Below are positions 5,498 to 7,075 of a DNA stretch of 7,075 bases, piece after piece; positions within the stretch are counted from its first letter, which is position 1, and the number at the start of each line of letters is the position of its first letter. Origin of the DNA: CAYVBJ01 sp964415185 (GTDB taxonomy: Bacteria > Bacteroidota > Rhodothermia > Balneolales > Balneolaceae). Both the position numbers and the translations under genes were made by a program. The notes under the pieces were generated by a model that searched no databases, was not told the DNA's origin, and saw nothing but the letters and a program-made list of their open reading frames with translations. The stretch spans positions 1 to 7,075 of the forward strand of contig CAYPZI010000142.1 in the NCBI GenBank assembly GCA_964415185.1, given 5' to 3'.

Positions 5498-6457
5498 TCA
5501 ACCCCCAATCGTCGTCATCGTCCTGTTTTTTTGATTCGAAAGGTTGAACATTCCGGCGTGTTTGGCTTTTTTGTGAAAGATTACGTCCCGGATAATGGGT
5601 TCCAGTTCTTCGCCGTTTCGCAGGGGTTGCAGCAGGCTGGTTTCATCGGGAGAGAACAGGCAGTTTTTGATGGACCCGTTTGCAAGCAGCCGGATACGGT
5701 TGCAGCTTCCGCAAAACTGTTCGCTCATGGAACTGATGACTCCTATTTGTCCTTTGAATCCATCGATTGAGTAATGCTTGGTGGTATCATGCGGGGCATC
5801 TTCATCGCGTATTAAGGTGTAGCGCTCTGACAGGCGACCCCTGATTTCATCGGCCGAAACCATCTTTTCGTCGTTCCAGCGGTTGCCGTCAAACGGCATA
5901 AATTCGATGTAGCGCACAATCACCGGCAGATCTTTTGCAAGTACCGCAAAATCTGCGACCTCTTCCTCGTTCATCCCGCGCTTCACCACCATATTTATTT
6001 TGGTATTGAATCCACGGTTCACAAGCGTATGGATATTTTTGAGCACACGTTCAAAACCCGTTCGGCGGGTGATAAGGGTAAATTTCTCAGGGTCCAGCGT
6101 GTCCAGGCTGACATTCACATTTTTCAGGCCGCAGGACTCAAACACGTCCATAAACCGGTCCACGATCAATCCGTTGGTTGTGATGGCGAGTTCAACCGGA
6201 CGTTTACCCAGTTCGTGAAGGATATGATCGGCATCCTTGCGTACGAGCGGCTCGCCGCCGGTAAGGCGAATTTTATTAACGCCTAAATCTATGAAAGTGT
6301 CAATAATTTGTAAGAGTTCTTCGTAGGTGCAAATATGCGATTTCGGGGTCAGGTCAATCCCCTCTTCCGGCATGCAGTAGGTACAGCGAAAATTGCATCG
6401 CTCTGTAAGTGATACTCTCAGATAATTGTGAACGCGTCCGTGTTTGTCTTTTAACAT
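5498..6457 (-). CDS. moaA: MoaA, GTP 3',8-cyclase (molybdopterin synthesis)
   Basis: 319 residues, close to the E. coli length of 329. This radical-SAM enzyme converts GTP to 3',8-cyclo-7,8-dihydro-GTP, the first step of molybdenum cofactor synthesis, completed by MoaC. The N-terminal SAM cluster motif is C21-x3-C25-x2-C28 in RCNFRCTYCMP, followed by RLTGGEPLVRKD (64-75). The C-terminal cluster that holds GTP is C249, C252 and C266 (FCGSCNRIRL and NCLFS), with the same spacing as E. coli Cys257/260/274. The protein ends in the Gly-Gly needed for activity in MoaA, so it appears complete and functional. Start ATG at 6457 has no clear Shine-Dalgarno sequence. It is divergent from mogA and separated from the pst operon by the long repeat-rich region. 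No Moco riboswitch is recognisable upstream. Confidence 0.97.
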   Translation of the reverse strand: MLKDKHGRVHNYLRVSLTERCNFRCTYCMPEEGIDLTPKSHICTYEELLQIIDTFIDLGVNKIRLTGGEPLVRKDADHILHELGKRPVELAITTNGLIVDRFMDVFESCGLKNVNVSLDTLDPEKFTLITRRTGFERVLKNIHTLVNRGFNTKINMVVKRGMNEEEVADFAVLAKDLPVIVRYIEFMPFDGNRWNDEKMVSADEIRGRLSERYTLIRDEDAPHDTTKHYSIDGFKGQIGVISSMSEQFCGSCNRIRLLANGSIKNCLFSPDETSLLQPLRNGEELEPIIRDVIFHKKAKHAGMFNLSNQKNRTMTTIGG

Positions 6458-6687
6458 TTGGTAGTAGGCCTTAAAAATTCTAAAATTGCCAGCCGTGAAT
6501 GTTTAAGCCGGTTATAAGCTAAAAAAAGGTTCTATCCGCTCCGTAAAAGTACGCTGAATAAAGCTCATTTAAAATAATGACATTCACCCGGATAAATCTC
6601 TTTTCGCAAAACCTGTTATAATCCTTGGTAATCCATTAGTTTAAAAATACTAACTTTTTATTGACAATAAATTACTATCACAAAAAA
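6458..6687. promoter_or_regulatory. Divergent moaA/mogA promoter region
   Basis: This 230-base AT-rich spacer must carry promoters for both genes. An 8-bp inverted repeat, GTGAATGT (6495-6502) and ACATTCAC (6580-6587), is centred between them and could bind a shared regulator. For mogA, TATAAT occurs at 6616-6621 and TAACTTTT at 6651-6658, the latter resembling the Bacteroidota TAnnTTTG element, but neither has a convincing upstream partner. For moaA, TATAAC on the minus strand near 6510 is the only candidate -10 I see. Confidence 0.3.
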
Positions 6688-7075
6688 ATGGACAATATCA
6701 GTATTGGTATAATTACTTCTTCCGACCGGGCCAGCAAGGGAATTTATAAAGACAAGTCCGGCCCGGCTATCAAGGATTATTTTCAGAATCGCCTGAAAAA
6801 CGAAATCGAATGGATTTACAAAGTAATCCCCGACGAGTATGACAAACTTATGGATGAGATGAAAACTATGAGTGATGTGATCAAATGCGCAGTGATTTGT
6901 ACTACAGGGGGTACCGGACCGGCAAAGCGGGATGTGACACCGGAAGCGACCGAAGCTGTGTGCGAAAAGATGCTGCCGGGTTTTGGTGAACAGATGCGAA
7001 AAATATCATTGCAGTATGTCCCCACGGCAATTTTATCGCGGCAAAGTGCGGGTATTCGCGGAAAATCGCTGATCA
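6688..7075 (+). CDS. mogA: MogA, molybdopterin adenylyltransferase (partial, 3' end cut)
   Basis: 129 codons are visible and the frame is still open at the right edge; E. coli MogA has 195 residues, so about one third is missing. The enzyme transfers AMP from ATP to molybdopterin, preparing it for molybdenum insertion by MoeA. Visible motifs are ISxxDRAS-like TSSDRASKG (11-18), IPDE (47-50), the nucleotide-loop TTGGTGPAKRDVTPEAT (72-88) and PGFGEQMRKISL near 97-108. Asp49 and Asp82, catalytic in E. coli MogA, align without any shift in numbering. The VPTAILSRQ segment favours MogA over the related MoaB. The ATG at 6688 is preceded by an A-rich leader without a Shine-Dalgarno sequence. It diverges from moaA, consistent with a molybdenum cofactor locus continuing to the right. 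Confidence 0.95.
   Translation, partial: MDNISIGIITSSDRASKGIYKDKSGPAIKDYFQNRLKNEIEWIYKVIPDEYDKLMDEMKTMSDVIKCAVICTTGGTGPAKRDVTPEATEAVCEKMLPGFGEQMRKISLQYVPTAILSRQSAGIRGKSLI

Noticed and set aside
6458..6687. A Moco riboswitch upstream of moaA
   Set aside because: I could not find the conserved GC-rich helices of that motif, and the leader is AT-rich.
6661..6687. TTGACA at 6661 as a -35 element for mogA
   Set aside because: It lies only 27 bases before the ATG, leaving no room for a -10 and leader, and no TATAAT-like hexamer follows.
1..7075. CRISPR array, tRNA, rRNA, toxin-antitoxin or phage genes
   Set aside because: No regularly spaced repeats, tRNA-like cloverleaf or matching protein motifs were seen on either strand.

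Overview
The window is an ordinary bacterial chromosomal segment of moderate-to-low GC. It carries a complete high-affinity phosphate uptake operon, two molybdenum-cofactor genes, and an unusually busy 844-base non-coding stretch between them. Most genes lack a clear Shine-Dalgarno sequence, the leaders are AT-rich and PstS is a predicted lipoprotein. Together these suggest the Bacteroidota/Balneolota/Rhodothermota side of the tree. That is an impression from style, not a proven assignment.

Layout: bases 1-48 may hold the last 15 codons of a plus-strand gene. From 74 to 4653, all on the minus strand, lie phoU, pstB, pstA, pstC and pstS, so the transcription order is pstS-pstC-pstA-pstB-phoU. 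pstC/pstA and pstA/pstB overlap by ATGA. Upstream of pstS (4694-4736) is a TATAAT-type promoter preceded by two 11-bp TTAA-rich direct repeats that look like a Pho box. The non-coding region 4654-5497 then holds, in order: a tandem 10-bp repeat; a set of hairpins ending in a strong plus-strand intrinsic terminator, which is a candidate structured RNA or a decayed repeat element; a 41-codon remnant of an unrecognised minus-strand gene; a TTCGTG tandem repeat and palindrome inside a possible ~160-bp MITE-like element; and a weak moaA terminator. moaA follows on the minus strand (5498-6457). mogA starts divergently at 6688 and runs off the right edge.

Function: PstS captures phosphate outside the inner membrane, PstC and PstA form the channel, PstB supplies ATP hydrolysis, and PhoU links transporter state to regulation. 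MoaA makes the first committed intermediate of molybdopterin from GTP, and MogA adenylylates molybdopterin before molybdenum insertion. The two gene sets are adjacent but show no functional link.

I see no clear novel protein system. The best leads are the orphan plus-strand terminator with its upstream hairpins, the composite repeat next to it, and an Asp-to-Glu change at a phosphate-contacting position in PstS.
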